Notes under the pieces: generated by a model
Database searches by the model: none
What the model was told of the DNA's origin: nothing
The model's input: only the letters and a program-made list of their open reading frames with translations
Shown here: piece after piece, positions 1-7,542 of the stretch
Layout of the letters: every line of letters begins with the position of its first letter
How positions within the stretch are numbered: position 1 is the stretch's first letter
Source of the DNA: CAZJNX01 sp964547415
Lineage (GTDB): Bacteria; Pseudomonadota; Alphaproteobacteria; Rhizobiales; Amorphaceae
DNA length: 28,881 bases
Direction of reading: 5' to 3'
NCBI GenBank assembly: GCA_964547415.1
Contig: CAZJNX010000025.1
Location: 1 to 28,881, forward strand
Translations under genes and position numbers: made by a program

Positions 1-56
1 TGTCTTCGGATATGTCCCGACAATTCTGATGCTTATCTCTGATTCAGGACACTAGG
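1..56 (-). mobile_element. IS630-like element terminus (left border, extends out of window)
   Basis: Bases 34-56 read as a near-copy, in inverted orientation, of bases 28827-28849 at the other end of the window (21 of 23 identical), and the similarity continues patchily outward. Reading outward from a TA dinucleotide (53-54) the end is TAGTGTCCTGAATCAGAGAT. A TA at the junction fits the IS630/Tc1 habit of inserting at TA. The transposase itself is not in the window. The family assignment is from recall of similar ends and is not proven. Confidence 0.5.
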
Positions 57-1443
57 GCGCCGCCCCCGGAGCGAAATCCGGATCGAGGAGGTCCGCAGGC
101 GTCACCGCCCGATCGCCCCCGCGAACGTTCTCCCGCGCCACCCGTCCCAGCACGTCGATGATCCGGTCGACGTGGCCGGACCACGTCAGGCTGCGATACC
201 CGGCGCCCCGTGCGCGCTGGGCCGATCGAAAGGCGTCGTCGAACGCCATTTTCTCGATCGCTCCCAACCATGCGGGGCCGTCCGTGGGATCGATCCGGAT
301 CGCGAAATCGCCGCCGACTTCACGGTGCGCGGTGATATCGGATGCGATCACGGGAGCGCCGAGGGACAGGCCTTCGGCCACCGGCAGGCTGAACCCCTCG
401 GCCTGCGAGGGGGCGAGCACCGACCGGCTTCCACGGACCAGCGCGCCCAGCGCCGAGTCGGGAAGATCGTTGATCTCGACCACGTGCGCGGCGAGCTCGC
501 GCGAGCGCTCCAGCATCGCGAAGACGTTGCCGTTCTCCCAGCCGCGCCGCCCGACCAGCACCAGCTTCGGCGTGTCGATCCCGTGACGACGTGCCAGCTC
601 GCGCCAGAGATTGAGCAGGAAGACCAGGTTCTTTCGCGCCTCGATCGTCCCGATGCACACGAAGTAGGGCGTGTCGGGCAGGCGGAACCGCGTCGATTCC
701 GACGCACTGGCGAGCCCGTCTCCTCCGAGCGGGACGATCTCGATCTCGGGGAGCCTCCATCCCTGTCCGAGGATGTAGTTCGTGATCGATCTCTTCGTGG
801 TCTCCGAGTTCACGATGACGAGAGTGGCCTCGTTGGCCACCGTCTGGAGCCGCGCATGGTGGAGCGCAGCCGAGCCCGGCTCCACGAACTCGGGATACTC
901 GAGGGGGATCGCGTCGTGGACGAAGAAGACGGCGGGAACGTTCGCCCGGCCGAGCCACCGGAAGCGCCGATCGAACGGAAGCTGCCAATGCGAGGCGTGA
1001 AAATAGACCCGCGGCCCCTTCACGGAGGCGAGCTTCGCTCTCAACCGGGCACGGGCCAGCGGCAGCTCGCGCAGCGGCGTCTTCATCGCGCCCGACAGGA
1101 GACTGCGGCGCGAGGGGTACTGGAAGCGGGCCGGCCTCGCTGGAGCGGCCGTCTCCCGCGCCTCCACGGCGGCGCGGATCCGGTCGACGAAGCGCACGAT
1201 GTCCGGCGTGTCGAGGGCACCCTGCCAGGCCCTGCGGATGCCCTCGAAATGGCTCTTGGCGACGCTGGAACGGACCGCTCCAACGGCGATGGGAGTCGTG
1301 ACGATGCTGGTCGACGGATGCTCCAGACCCTCGACGAAGAAGCGGTACCCGTAGCTGAACTCGACCCGGTCGATGCCGGTGGGCATGCCGTTGAAGGGTT
1401 GCATACAGGTTCGCGTGATGTCGAACAGCAAGCCACTGGTCAT
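52..1443 (-). CDS. Family 4 glycosyltransferase (GT-B fold)
   Basis: Predicted cytoplasmic or peripheral retaining glycosyltransferase that transfers a sugar from an NDP-sugar to a growing glycan; the substrate is not known. The N-terminus (LLFDITRT, then PTGIDRVEFSY) matches the start of capsule or O-antigen mannosyltransferase-like GT4 enzymes. A Rossmann-type acceptor half ends near residue 230. The donor half carries GTIEARKN (about 262-270) and the nucleotide-sugar motif EGFSLPVAE (about 348-356), followed by APVIASDITAHREVGGD. The 463 residues are within family range. I chose ATG at 1443, just before the conserved start; a GTG at 1458 is an alternative, and neither has a clear Shine-Dalgarno. 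The stop codon TAG lies inside the IS630-like terminal repeat, so the original C-terminus may have been clipped or changed by insertion. It is divergent from the dehydrogenase gene. Confidence 0.88.
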   Translation of the reverse strand: MTSGLLFDITRTCMQPFNGMPTGIDRVEFSYGYRFFVEGLEHPSTSIVTTPIAVGAVRSSVAKSHFEGIRRAWQGALDTPDIVRFVDRIRAAVEARETAAPARPARFQYPSRRSLLSGAMKTPLRELPLARARLRAKLASVKGPRVYFHASHWQLPFDRRFRWLGRANVPAVFFVHDAIPLEYPEFVEPGSAALHHARLQTVANEATLVIVNSETTKRSITNYILGQGWRLPEIEIVPLGGDGLASASESTRFRLPDTPYFVCIGTIEARKNLVFLLNLWRELARRHGIDTPKLVLVGRRGWENGNVFAMLERSRELAAHVVEINDLPDSALGALVRGSRSVLAPSQAEGFSLPVAEGLSLGAPVIASDITAHREVGGDFAIRIDPTDGPAWLGAIEKMAFDDAFRSAQRARGAGYRSLTWSGHVDRIIDVLGRVARENVRGGDRAVTPADLLDPDFAPGAAP

Positions 1444-1478
1444 ACGCCGCACCCGCACTATGGGAGTTTCGTCGGCGT

Positions 1479-1506
1479 GTTATAACAGGGATCGGCACAA
1501 AACAAG
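1479..1506 (-). promoter_or_regulatory. Probable promoter of the glycosyltransferase at 52-1443
   Basis: On the minus strand, CTTGTT (1501-1506) is followed after 16 bases by TATAAC (1479-1484), with an extended -10 TG one base upstream of the hexamer. Transcription would start near 1472, leaving a leader of about 30 bases to the ATG at 1443. The segment is AT-rich compared with its surroundings. Confidence 0.4.
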
Positions 1507-2117
1507 CCGGTTTCTTGAAGGAACGGTGCTTGAAAATACCGCTTTCGGTGCACAGACTGTAGTCGGGCTGGTGGCAACTTTTGATTGCAAACTTCTAATC
1601 AGTATTTATTGCCAGCCTTCTTAAGCAACTTGAGGGCGCAATTCGACGATCGAGCAATCGCTCTCTCTCTGCACGGACAGGCGCATGGTTCGGGCCGCGT
1701 CACGACGACCGCAAGGAATGAGTTCCTGGCGCCGAGTTCACGCGTCAGACGGATTCGCGCCCGGCGTCGATCCAGCGGGCTCCGATTCCGTGACCGTCGC
1801 GTGCGCGGCCGGGATGCGCGTTGCAACGGGTTGCAACGCACGGACAATGATGGCCCGCGGAACAATGCCGCGACGGCGTCGCGCCAAGACCTCCTCACGA
1901 ATGCCGACGCGACTTGCCCACAGCGCAACCTGTGATCATTCACCGCCGCCGCGCGGGAGAGCGGTCCCGTATCGACGACCCCGCGCATGCGGCAGCTGGA
2001 CTCCGCGGTTGCTCTCGCTTTAAGAGTGCTGCGGCGTGCTCCCGGACACAGGACGGACGGTCTCTTGTCCGCAGCCGGCGACCAGTTTGCGGCGAGGACG
2101 GTCTCGGACAGCCCCCT
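1507..2117. other. Intergenic region upstream of UDP-glucose dehydrogenase
   Basis: No convincing gene is seen; the open frames crossing it lack conserved motifs or ribosome binding sites. The part from 1507 to about 1640 is AT-rich compared with the rest of the window and contains GTGGCAAC and ATTGCAAA boxes near 1571-1592 that loosely resemble the palindrome at 1820. Apart from that palindrome nothing else is recognised. Confidence 0.5.
1820..1837. promoter_or_regulatory. Double palindrome GTTGCAAC-GG-GTTGCAAC, candidate operator
   Basis: GTTGCAAC is its own reverse complement. It occurs here twice, separated by GG, so the two dyad centres are 10 bp apart, about one helical turn. The site lies in the 659-base gap between the divergent glycosyltransferase and dehydrogenase genes, about 280 bases upstream of the dehydrogenase start. 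Degenerate copies occur at 3471-3488 and 3509-3525. Two dimers of one regulator on the same face of DNA would fit; which regulator is unknown. Confidence 0.45.
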
Positions 2118-3437
2118 ATGAAGATCTGCATGATCGGCGGCGGCTACGTCGGCCTCGTCTCGGCCGCCTGCTTCTCCGAGTTCGGCTGGTCGGTCACGTG
2201 CGTGGAGAAGGACCCGGCGCGGCTCGACGCGCTTGTCGCCGGACAGATCCCCATCTTCGAGCCCGGCCTCGACGATCTCGTCGCCCGCAACCGCGCTGCC
2301 GAGCGCATCCGCTTCACCGACGACATCGCCGAGCCGGTGGCGGAGGCCGACCTCGTCTTCCTCGCCGTCGGCACGCCCATGCGGCGCGGCAGCGGCCACG
2401 CGGACCTGTCCTACGTCTACGCCGCCACGGAGGCGCTCGCCCCGCACCTGACCGGCTTCACGGTGATCACCACCAAGTCGACCGTCCCCGTCGGGACCAG
2501 CCGGGAGATCGAGCAGCGGCTGAGGAGCTGGCGCCCGGACGCGGACTTCGCGGTCTGCTCCAACCCGGAGTTCCTGCGGGAGGGCTCCGCCATCCAGGAC
2601 TTCACCCATCCCGACCGCGTCCTCGTGGGCGTCGACGACCCGAGGGCGCGGGAGGTGATGGCGCGCGCCTACAAGCCGCTCGCCCTCAGGAACGCGCCGG
2701 TGATCTTCACGAGCCGCGAGTCGGCCGAGCTCGCCAAGTACGCCGCCAACGCCTTCCTCGCCATGAAGATCAGCTTCATCAACGAGGTGGCGGACCTGTG
2801 CGAGAGGGTGGGGGCGGACGTGCAGGAGGTGGCCACCGCCATCGGCTCGGACCGCAGGATCGGCGACAAGTTCCTGCACGCGGGCCCCGGCTACGGCGGC
2901 TCGTGCTTTCCGAAGGACGTCGCCGCGCTGGTGCGCACCGCGCGCGAGGCGAAAACGCCGCTCTCCCTCGTGGAGCAGGTCCAGACCGTCAACGAGGAGC
3001 GCAAGCTCGCCATGGTCCAGAAGATCGTGGAGGCGGCGGGCGGCGCGGTCCGCGGGCTGACGGTCGGCGTCCTCGGCGTCACCTTCAAGCCGAACACCGA
3101 CGACATGCGCGAGGCGCCGAGCCTCGTGATCCTGCCGCGCCTCATGGACATGGGCGCGCGGGTGCGCGTCAACGACCCGCAGGGCCGGCGTCACGCCGAG
3201 CATATGCTGGAGGGCGTGACCTGGTGCGACTCGGCCATCGAGGCGGCCACGGGCAGCGACGTTCTCGTCCTGTTGACGGAGTGGAACGAGTATCGCGCCC
3301 TCGATCTCGCCCCCGTGCGCAGGGTCATGAGGGGCGACCTGCTCGTCGATCTCAGGAACGTCTTCAACCCGGAGGATGCGGCGCGGGCTGGGCTCTCCTA
3401 CGAGGGCGTGGGGCGGGCGGCGACCACGGCCGGCTGA
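2118..3437 (+). CDS. ugd: UDP-glucose 6-dehydrogenase
   Basis: Oxidises UDP-glucose to UDP-glucuronate with two NAD+, supplying uronic acid for exopolysaccharide or capsule; cytosolic. The start at 2118 places the dinucleotide-binding motif GGGYVG at residues 7-12 (GxGxxG), followed by the typical IFEPGLDDLV and later STVPVGTSREIE, NPEFLREG and KYAANAFLAMKISFINE. The catalytic cysteine is C263 in GYGGSCFPKD. The C-terminal UDP-binding domain shows GVTFKPNTDDMREAPS and LLTEWNEYR. At 439 residues it is full length. The open frame extends upstream to about 1914, but that part has no homology-like features, so the ATG beginning KICMIGGG is preferred despite a weak ribosome binding site. It stands alone between two long non-coding gaps. 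The other possibility in this family, GDP-mannose dehydrogenase (AlgD), is less likely because of the EPGLDDLV and GYGGSCFPKD wording. Confidence 0.95.
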   Translation: MKICMIGGGYVGLVSAACFSEFGWSVTCVEKDPARLDALVAGQIPIFEPGLDDLVARNRAAERIRFTDDIAEPVAEADLVFLAVGTPMRRGSGHADLSYVYAATEALAPHLTGFTVITTKSTVPVGTSREIEQRLRSWRPDADFAVCSNPEFLREGSAIQDFTHPDRVLVGVDDPRAREVMARAYKPLALRNAPVIFTSRESAELAKYAANAFLAMKISFINEVADLCERVGADVQEVATAIGSDRRIGDKFLHAGPGYGGSCFPKDVAALVRTAREAKTPLSLVEQVQTVNEERKLAMVQKIVEAAGGAVRGLTVGVLGVTFKPNTDDMREAPSLVILPRLMDMGARVRVNDPQGRRHAEHMLEGVTWCDSAIEAATGSDVLVLLTEWNEYRALDLAPVRRVMRGDLLVDLRNVFNPEDAARAGLSYEGVGRAATTAG

Positions 3438-4010
3438 CGCCAGGCGGGACGGGCAGGCCGGTCCGGTTTCGTTGCAACCGGCTGCACCGGCTCATGGGGT
3501 CCACACGCGTTGCAACGGGTTGCACGCGGTCGGCTCACGAAGTCGTCGGAATGAGCCGAGACGCCGCTCTGCGCGACGGCTCTCGGCGCGATTTCCTATT
3601 GGTGCGACGCCCATCGTTCCATAACCTTCATTACGCGACCTGGTCTGCGACCGAGCCACGGGAGAGGGGTCCTGCCCACCGCGCCCTCAGCGCACGGACG
3701 AAGCCCTCGATACCATGGCTGTTGTCCGCGCCGCGCTGGTTGCGGTCGAGCCCCTGGGTCAGGCCCTTGCGTCGACCGAAAGCACCACGGTGTATGCAAC
3801 CGGGTTCACGTACGGCCCGACGATTGCGGCCCACGCTCGGCGAAGACCGGATCGGCGTTCGTCGTGGCAGTCGCATGCGGTTGCGCAAGGCCGTCGATGC
3901 TCTCACCGGCGCAGCGCTCCGCGAGGATCCGGCGCCACCACCGTGGCACCCTTCTCATCCGCCGGGAAATGTGCGACCGTCGAGCGCTGTTGGACGCAGC
4001 GAGTGAGACA
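3438..4010 (+). other. Intergenic region upstream of the four-gene operon
   Basis: 573 bases without a supportable gene. It holds two degenerate copies of the GTTGCAAC double palindrome (3471-3488 and 3509-3525) and a weaker TGCAAC box near 3795. Short protein-like stretches occur in several frames around 3640-3900 but are broken by stops and match nothing I recognise; a decayed gene is possible. The promoter of the downstream operon should lie here, but no clear -35/-10 pair is visible. Confidence 0.4.
3471..3525. promoter_or_regulatory. Two degenerate copies of the GTTGCAAC double palindrome
   Basis: 3471-3488 reads GTTGCAAC-CG-GCTGCACC. 3509-3525 reads GTTGCAAC-GG-GTTGCAC, identical to the copy at 1820-1837 except for one missing A in the second half. 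Flanking bases (CGCG on the left) are also shared with the first site. The copies bracket the dehydrogenase gene and precede the glycosyltransferase operon, so one regulator could act on both. Confidence 0.4.
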
Positions 4011-5393
4011 ATGAGAGCCTTCCACTTCACTCCGCTCCCCCCGAAACCGAACGGAATCGCCGACTATGCAGGGCGGGTGCTCGCCGCCTCGTCTCCCAAC
4101 TTCGAGCTCTTCGCCGTTACGGACAATCCATTCTCAAATGTTCCGGATCGAGTCACCCTCGTCGATCATGCACAAGCTTGGCGCCTGATTTCCGATCACG
4201 ACCTTCGAATCTATCAGATTGGAAACAATGAGGATCACAAGGCGATTATAAAAGAAAGTATACGACACCCTGGCCTTGCCGTAATCCATGACGCTCGCCT
4301 CCTTCATGTCTACGAAACAATCAATCTTGAGCAGCTTGAGTTTATCGGTGCGCTCTTGCGCTCAAACCCCATCCTGGCACCCGCCCGGGCCAAGAACATT
4401 GTGGATGGCAACAAACAGAGATCTGACTATATATTCTTCGATATGCTCCACGATATAGTAAAAAGATCAAGAGGCATCCTCACCCACTCGCACTTTGCCA
4501 AAAATATTATAAGGAGGCATTATGGAGAAGACGTTGCAAGACGAGTCCATGTCGTCCCGCATTTTGCGATCGAAGGTACCCCGCTTACCAGAGAGCGAGC
4601 GCGCAAGGCTTTGGAGATCGATGACGCAGAGGTCCTGATAGTCACGAGCGGTTTCGCAACGGATGCGAAGCGATTCGACTGGCTGATCGAAGCCTTGTCC
4701 GCGCTCGCGGATGACGGGCAGCGCTTTCAGTGGATACACGCAGGCGCCGAACGCGTCGGAGAGTTCGACCTGAGCGGCCATGTGCAACGTCATCCCGGCC
4801 TTGGTGGGCGTTTCCATTCCACGGGATATCTCGACGAGCAAGACCTCGACACGTACATCGCCGCAGCAGATATTGTGGTCAACCTACGGTTTCCCTCCGT
4901 CGGAGAAAGCTCCGGGACCCTCTCCAGGGCCCTGGCATATGGTGTATGCTGTATCGTTACTGACACAGGCGCGTACTCAGAATTGCCAGATAGCTCGGTC
5001 GTAAAGATCCCGATTCCCGATTCATCAAGTCACCTGCGCGCCAACCTCTCTGCTCTGATCGAGAATAGCGATATCAGAAACGGATTCGCTGAGTCCGCGC
5101 GCAAATATGCCTCGACAACGCTTTCTATGGCGAGATACATCGAACAATTCGAAAACATTCTCGTCCAAACTCTTTTGGAGTCGCCGGTAGTAACGTCGAT
5201 TAAGCCGGAGGGTACCGGATCGAAAGCCGATCATCTGGCGACATTGGGGCCCTTCCGGTCGGAGGAACTCGAGGCGTCCGCGATCATCGAAGCCCTCGGG
5301 GATGGCGTGGTGGCAGTCTCGGCCTCCGTCCGTCGCAGCGCGGGTGACGGTTTCTGGGTTGACGTGTTCGGGATCGATGCCGCCCATGTCTGA
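4011..5393 (+). CDS. Family 4 glycosyltransferase, first gene of operon
   Basis: Predicted GT-B glycosyltransferase adding a sugar to a surface glycan; substrates unknown. The N-terminus FHFTPLPPKPNGIADY is typical of GT4 enzymes, followed by YQIGNNEDHK and VIHDARLLHVYE in the acceptor half. The donor half begins at HVVPHFAIEG, with VLIVTSGFATDAKRFDWLIEAL, and the nucleotide-sugar motif is GESSGTLSRALAYG (about residues 297-313). About 70 extra C-terminal residues after the GT domain look like a separate small segment. ATG at 4011 is chosen because the conserved domain starts there. Codon use is notably AT-richer than its neighbours between about 4200 and 5200, suggesting separate acquisition. 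The gene ends in an eight-base overlap with the next start (ATGTCTGA), indicating translational coupling. Confidence 0.85.
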   Translation: MRAFHFTPLPPKPNGIADYAGRVLAASSPNFELFAVTDNPFSNVPDRVTLVDHAQAWRLISDHDLRIYQIGNNEDHKAIIKESIRHPGLAVIHDARLLHVYETINLEQLEFIGALLRSNPILAPARAKNIVDGNKQRSDYIFFDMLHDIVKRSRGILTHSHFAKNIIRRHYGEDVARRVHVVPHFAIEGTPLTRERARKALEIDDAEVLIVTSGFATDAKRFDWLIEALSALADDGQRFQWIHAGAERVGEFDLSGHVQRHPGLGGRFHSTGYLDEQDLDTYIAAADIVVNLRFPSVGESSGTLSRALAYGVCCIVTDTGAYSELPDSSVVKIPIPDSSSHLRANLSALIENSDIRNGFAESARKYASTTLSMARYIEQFENILVQTLLESPVVTSIKPEGTGSKADHLATLGPFRSEELEASAIIEALGDGVVAVSASVRRSAGDGFWVDVFGIDAAHV

Positions 5394-6387
5394 AGCGGGT
5401 GTGACGGCGGCGCAGATCCGTCCCGCGTCGACTCTGGACATGGTTCAAGGGTCGGCCGGGACTCAGTGGCGGCTGACAGATCTTGTATCGGTCCTCGCCC
5501 ACGTGAGTGAGGTCGACCCGGCGGCATCCTTCGTCGAGGCCGAATTCCCTGGGTTCCGGCTCCCCTTCGCCGGCCTAGAGTTCGCGTGGATGCATCGAAA
5601 CGGAGCGCTCGTACAGCCGCTCGGCCCGTTCTGGCAGTGCTTTCGAGCCGGAACGGGCCGATCCGATACGCTTTCGCTTTCCGAGCTTCTTCGTGACGCC
5701 GCCCGGTCGCAACACCACTTGTGGATTCACGTGTGTCCGGGCGCCGATCTGAAGACGTGGCTTCAGGCTGTCGCCGCCACCGACGTGCGCCTCTTGTGTC
5801 CGGCGGGAGAGCGCCGGCAGGCGATCGAGATCATTCGCGCCAGCCGTGAATCCGGACTTCATGCTTTCGATCTTGTCGCAGCCGACCGCAGGCGGCGTGG
5901 CTACGTCATGATCGTCTCGCCACAGAGCGCGTTGGACGGCACGAGTGGTGGATGGTTCGACCGCACGACCGCTGACACGCCAAGCCGCGAACGGATCACG
6001 ATTCAGGCCGATGACCTCGTTACAGACGTCACATGGCAGGTTGAGAGATCGGGGGGGCACGCATGGCTGTGGACTGGACCAGAGATCCTCCACCGCATCT
6101 GCCTGGGGGATGTTCCTGAGGATATCGGCCGGGTCCGCATCGTGACGATCGGAAATTCGGGTCGCCCGGATGTCCGCGCCAACCTGGCGTTACAGGTCAA
6201 CGGACTGCCGGTCCCCTTCCGGTATTCCGGATGGGAGCACGATAGCGGCGTGATCGAGTTTAGCCTCGGCGGCACGACCGTACGTCCGGTCGTGGTCGGA
6301 ATCGCAGGTTTTCCAGCAGCCCCCATCGTCGACGAGATGGGGCGAACGCTGCGCGTGTGCATTTCCAACCTCGAGCTCCAGCGTTAG
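5386..6387 (+). CDS. Hypothetical protein coupled to glycosyltransferases
   Basis: 333 residues of unknown family. No signal peptide or membrane segment is seen. The N-terminal two-thirds has alternating helix/strand character with a Rossmann-like run (HLWIHVCPGADLKTWLQAV). The last 130 residues are beta-rich (VRIVTIGNSG, LALQVNGLPVPFRY, GVIEFSLGG, LRVCISNLEL) and look like a carbohydrate-binding-type sandwich. This resemblance is by pattern only. It overlaps the preceding gene (ATG at 5386, stop of the upstream gene at 5391-5393); an alternative ATG is at 5377. The next gene starts nine bases after its stop. Its position between two glycosyltransferases suggests a role in glycan assembly or modification. 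Confidence 0.7.
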   Translation: MSEAGVTAAQIRPASTLDMVQGSAGTQWRLTDLVSVLAHVSEVDPAASFVEAEFPGFRLPFAGLEFAWMHRNGALVQPLGPFWQCFRAGTGRSDTLSLSELLRDAARSQHHLWIHVCPGADLKTWLQAVAATDVRLLCPAGERRQAIEIIRASRESGLHAFDLVAADRRRRGYVMIVSPQSALDGTSGGWFDRTTADTPSRERITIQADDLVTDVTWQVERSGGHAWLWTGPEILHRICLGDVPEDIGRVRIVTIGNSGRPDVRANLALQVNGLPVPFRYSGWEHDSGVIEFSLGGTTVRPVVVGIAGFPAAPIVDEMGRTLRVCISNLELQR

Positions 6388-6396
6388 GCCCTCGTC

Positions 6397-7542
6397 ATGC
6401 CGAAGGTGTTGTGCGTCACGCCAACCTACACTCATCCACAGCATCAAGGAAACTCGGCTCGGATTTTCGCCTTCAACAAAGAGCTTCAGAAGCGCGCCAT
6501 CGAGGTTCATGTGCTCCATTGCGTTATGGAATGGGGCGGGCAACAGAGCGATGCGAACATGCGCGCGGAGTGGGACGGCTTCTTCAAGGTGCCGGCAGCC
6601 CCTACCCGACGGCAGAGCATGGCGACCTGCTGGGGCATCGATGACTGGTGCCCCGACACGTTGTGCGACGCCGTGGCATCCGTCCAGGCAAGCAACGAGT
6701 ATGATGCCGTCATCATCAACTACGTCTGGCTGTCGAAAGCGTTCGAAGGTGCGGGCAACGCCCTCAGAATTCTCGACACCCATGATCTGTTCGGCAGCCG
6801 ACACAAGGTCGCGTACGAATCCGGCCTGACACCGCACTGGTTTTTCACGACTGACGCCCAGGAAGCGGTCGGATTCGATCGAGCAGACGTTGTCATTGCC
6901 ATTCAAGACAACGAGGCCGTCACCATACGGCAACGCACCCGGAAACCGGTTCAGCTGGTGTCCTACCTGGTGCCGGCACGATACCTCACCGGCCTGCCGC
7001 AGCGCCGACCGTGGGCGCGCTTCGGCTATATTGGAAGCGCTAACCCGATGAATCAGGCTTCGGCAAGCGCCCTGGATCAGGCAGTCGCGCAGAGGCCGCT
7101 CGACTGGATGGTTGCTGGCCTGATCTCACAAATAAACATCAAGTGGAAATCCGATCCGTTGGTGATGGGTGCCGTGGAAGACGTAGGTGAATTCTATACG
7201 CACATCGAGTGCGCCCTCAATCCAATGCTCGAGGGCACGGGCCTCAAAATCAAGACGGTCGAAGCCTTGTCTTACGGCCGCCCAGTGATTGGCACGACGG
7301 CCGCTTTCGAAGGGCTTTCGCCGGAGCACGTCGCACATACATGCTCCAGCGCGGCGGACGTCGTTGACGTTTCCCATGAATATCTGCGTTCGAAAAAATT
7401 TTCAGATGAGGTCAATAGAGCGGGGAAAGAGATATTTGCCGAATACTCCGCCAATGTGAATGTGCAGTTTGACGAACTCTGCCGATTGATCAAGGAGAAT
7501 TCTTTTTGCGGTTCGTGGATGCCGACAAGGGCTCTGACATGA
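6397..7542 (+). CDS. Family 4 glycosyltransferase, third gene of operon
   Basis: 381-residue predicted GT-B glycosyltransferase. The N-terminus KVLCVTPTYTHPQHQGNSAR fits the first beta strand and glycine-rich loop of GT4 enzymes. THDLFGSRHK (about residues 128-137) is a hallmark of the subgroup in which ADVVIAIQDNEA follows. The donor half begins near FGYIGSANPMN, and the C-terminal sugar-nucleotide site reads NPMLEGTGLKIKTVEALSYG (from about residue 275), followed by RPVIGTTAAFEGL. It starts nine bases after the preceding stop and ends in an ATGA overlap with the following gene, so the four genes are almost certainly one transcript. The sugar transferred cannot be inferred. Confidence 0.88.
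   Translation: MPKVLCVTPTYTHPQHQGNSARIFAFNKELQKRAIEVHVLHCVMEWGGQQSDANMRAEWDGFFKVPAAPTRRQSMATCWGIDDWCPDTLCDAVASVQASNEYDAVIINYVWLSKAFEGAGNALRILDTHDLFGSRHKVAYESGLTPHWFFTTDAQEAVGFDRADVVIAIQDNEAVTIRQRTRKPVQLVSYLVPARYLTGLPQRRPWARFGYIGSANPMNQASASALDQAVAQRPLDWMVAGLISQINIKWKSDPLVMGAVEDVGEFYTHIECALNPMLEGTGLKIKTVEALSYGRPVIGTTAAFEGLSPEHVAHTCSSAADVVDVSHEYLRSKKFSDEVNRAGKEIFAEYSANVNVQFDELCRLIKENSFCGSWMPTRALT

Noticed and set aside
172..1485. Plus-strand open frame opposite the first glycosyltransferase
   Set aside because: The minus frame carries clear GT4 motifs; this one is Arg/Pro/His-rich shadow.
1599..3203. Minus-strand 534-codon frame opposite ugd
   Set aside because: Composition is shadow-like (His/Arg/Asp-rich), whereas the plus frame has the complete dehydrogenase motif set.
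2036..4006. Plus-strand 656-codon frame overlapping ugd in another frame
   Set aside because: Arg/Gly/Pro-rich out-of-frame reading of ugd that continues into non-coding sequence.
3715..4014. Plus-strand 99-codon frame before the operon (AVVRAALVAVEPLGQALAST)
   Set aside because: The first part reads like protein but the rest is Arg/Ser-rich, with no ribosome site, and it runs into the true operon start in another frame.
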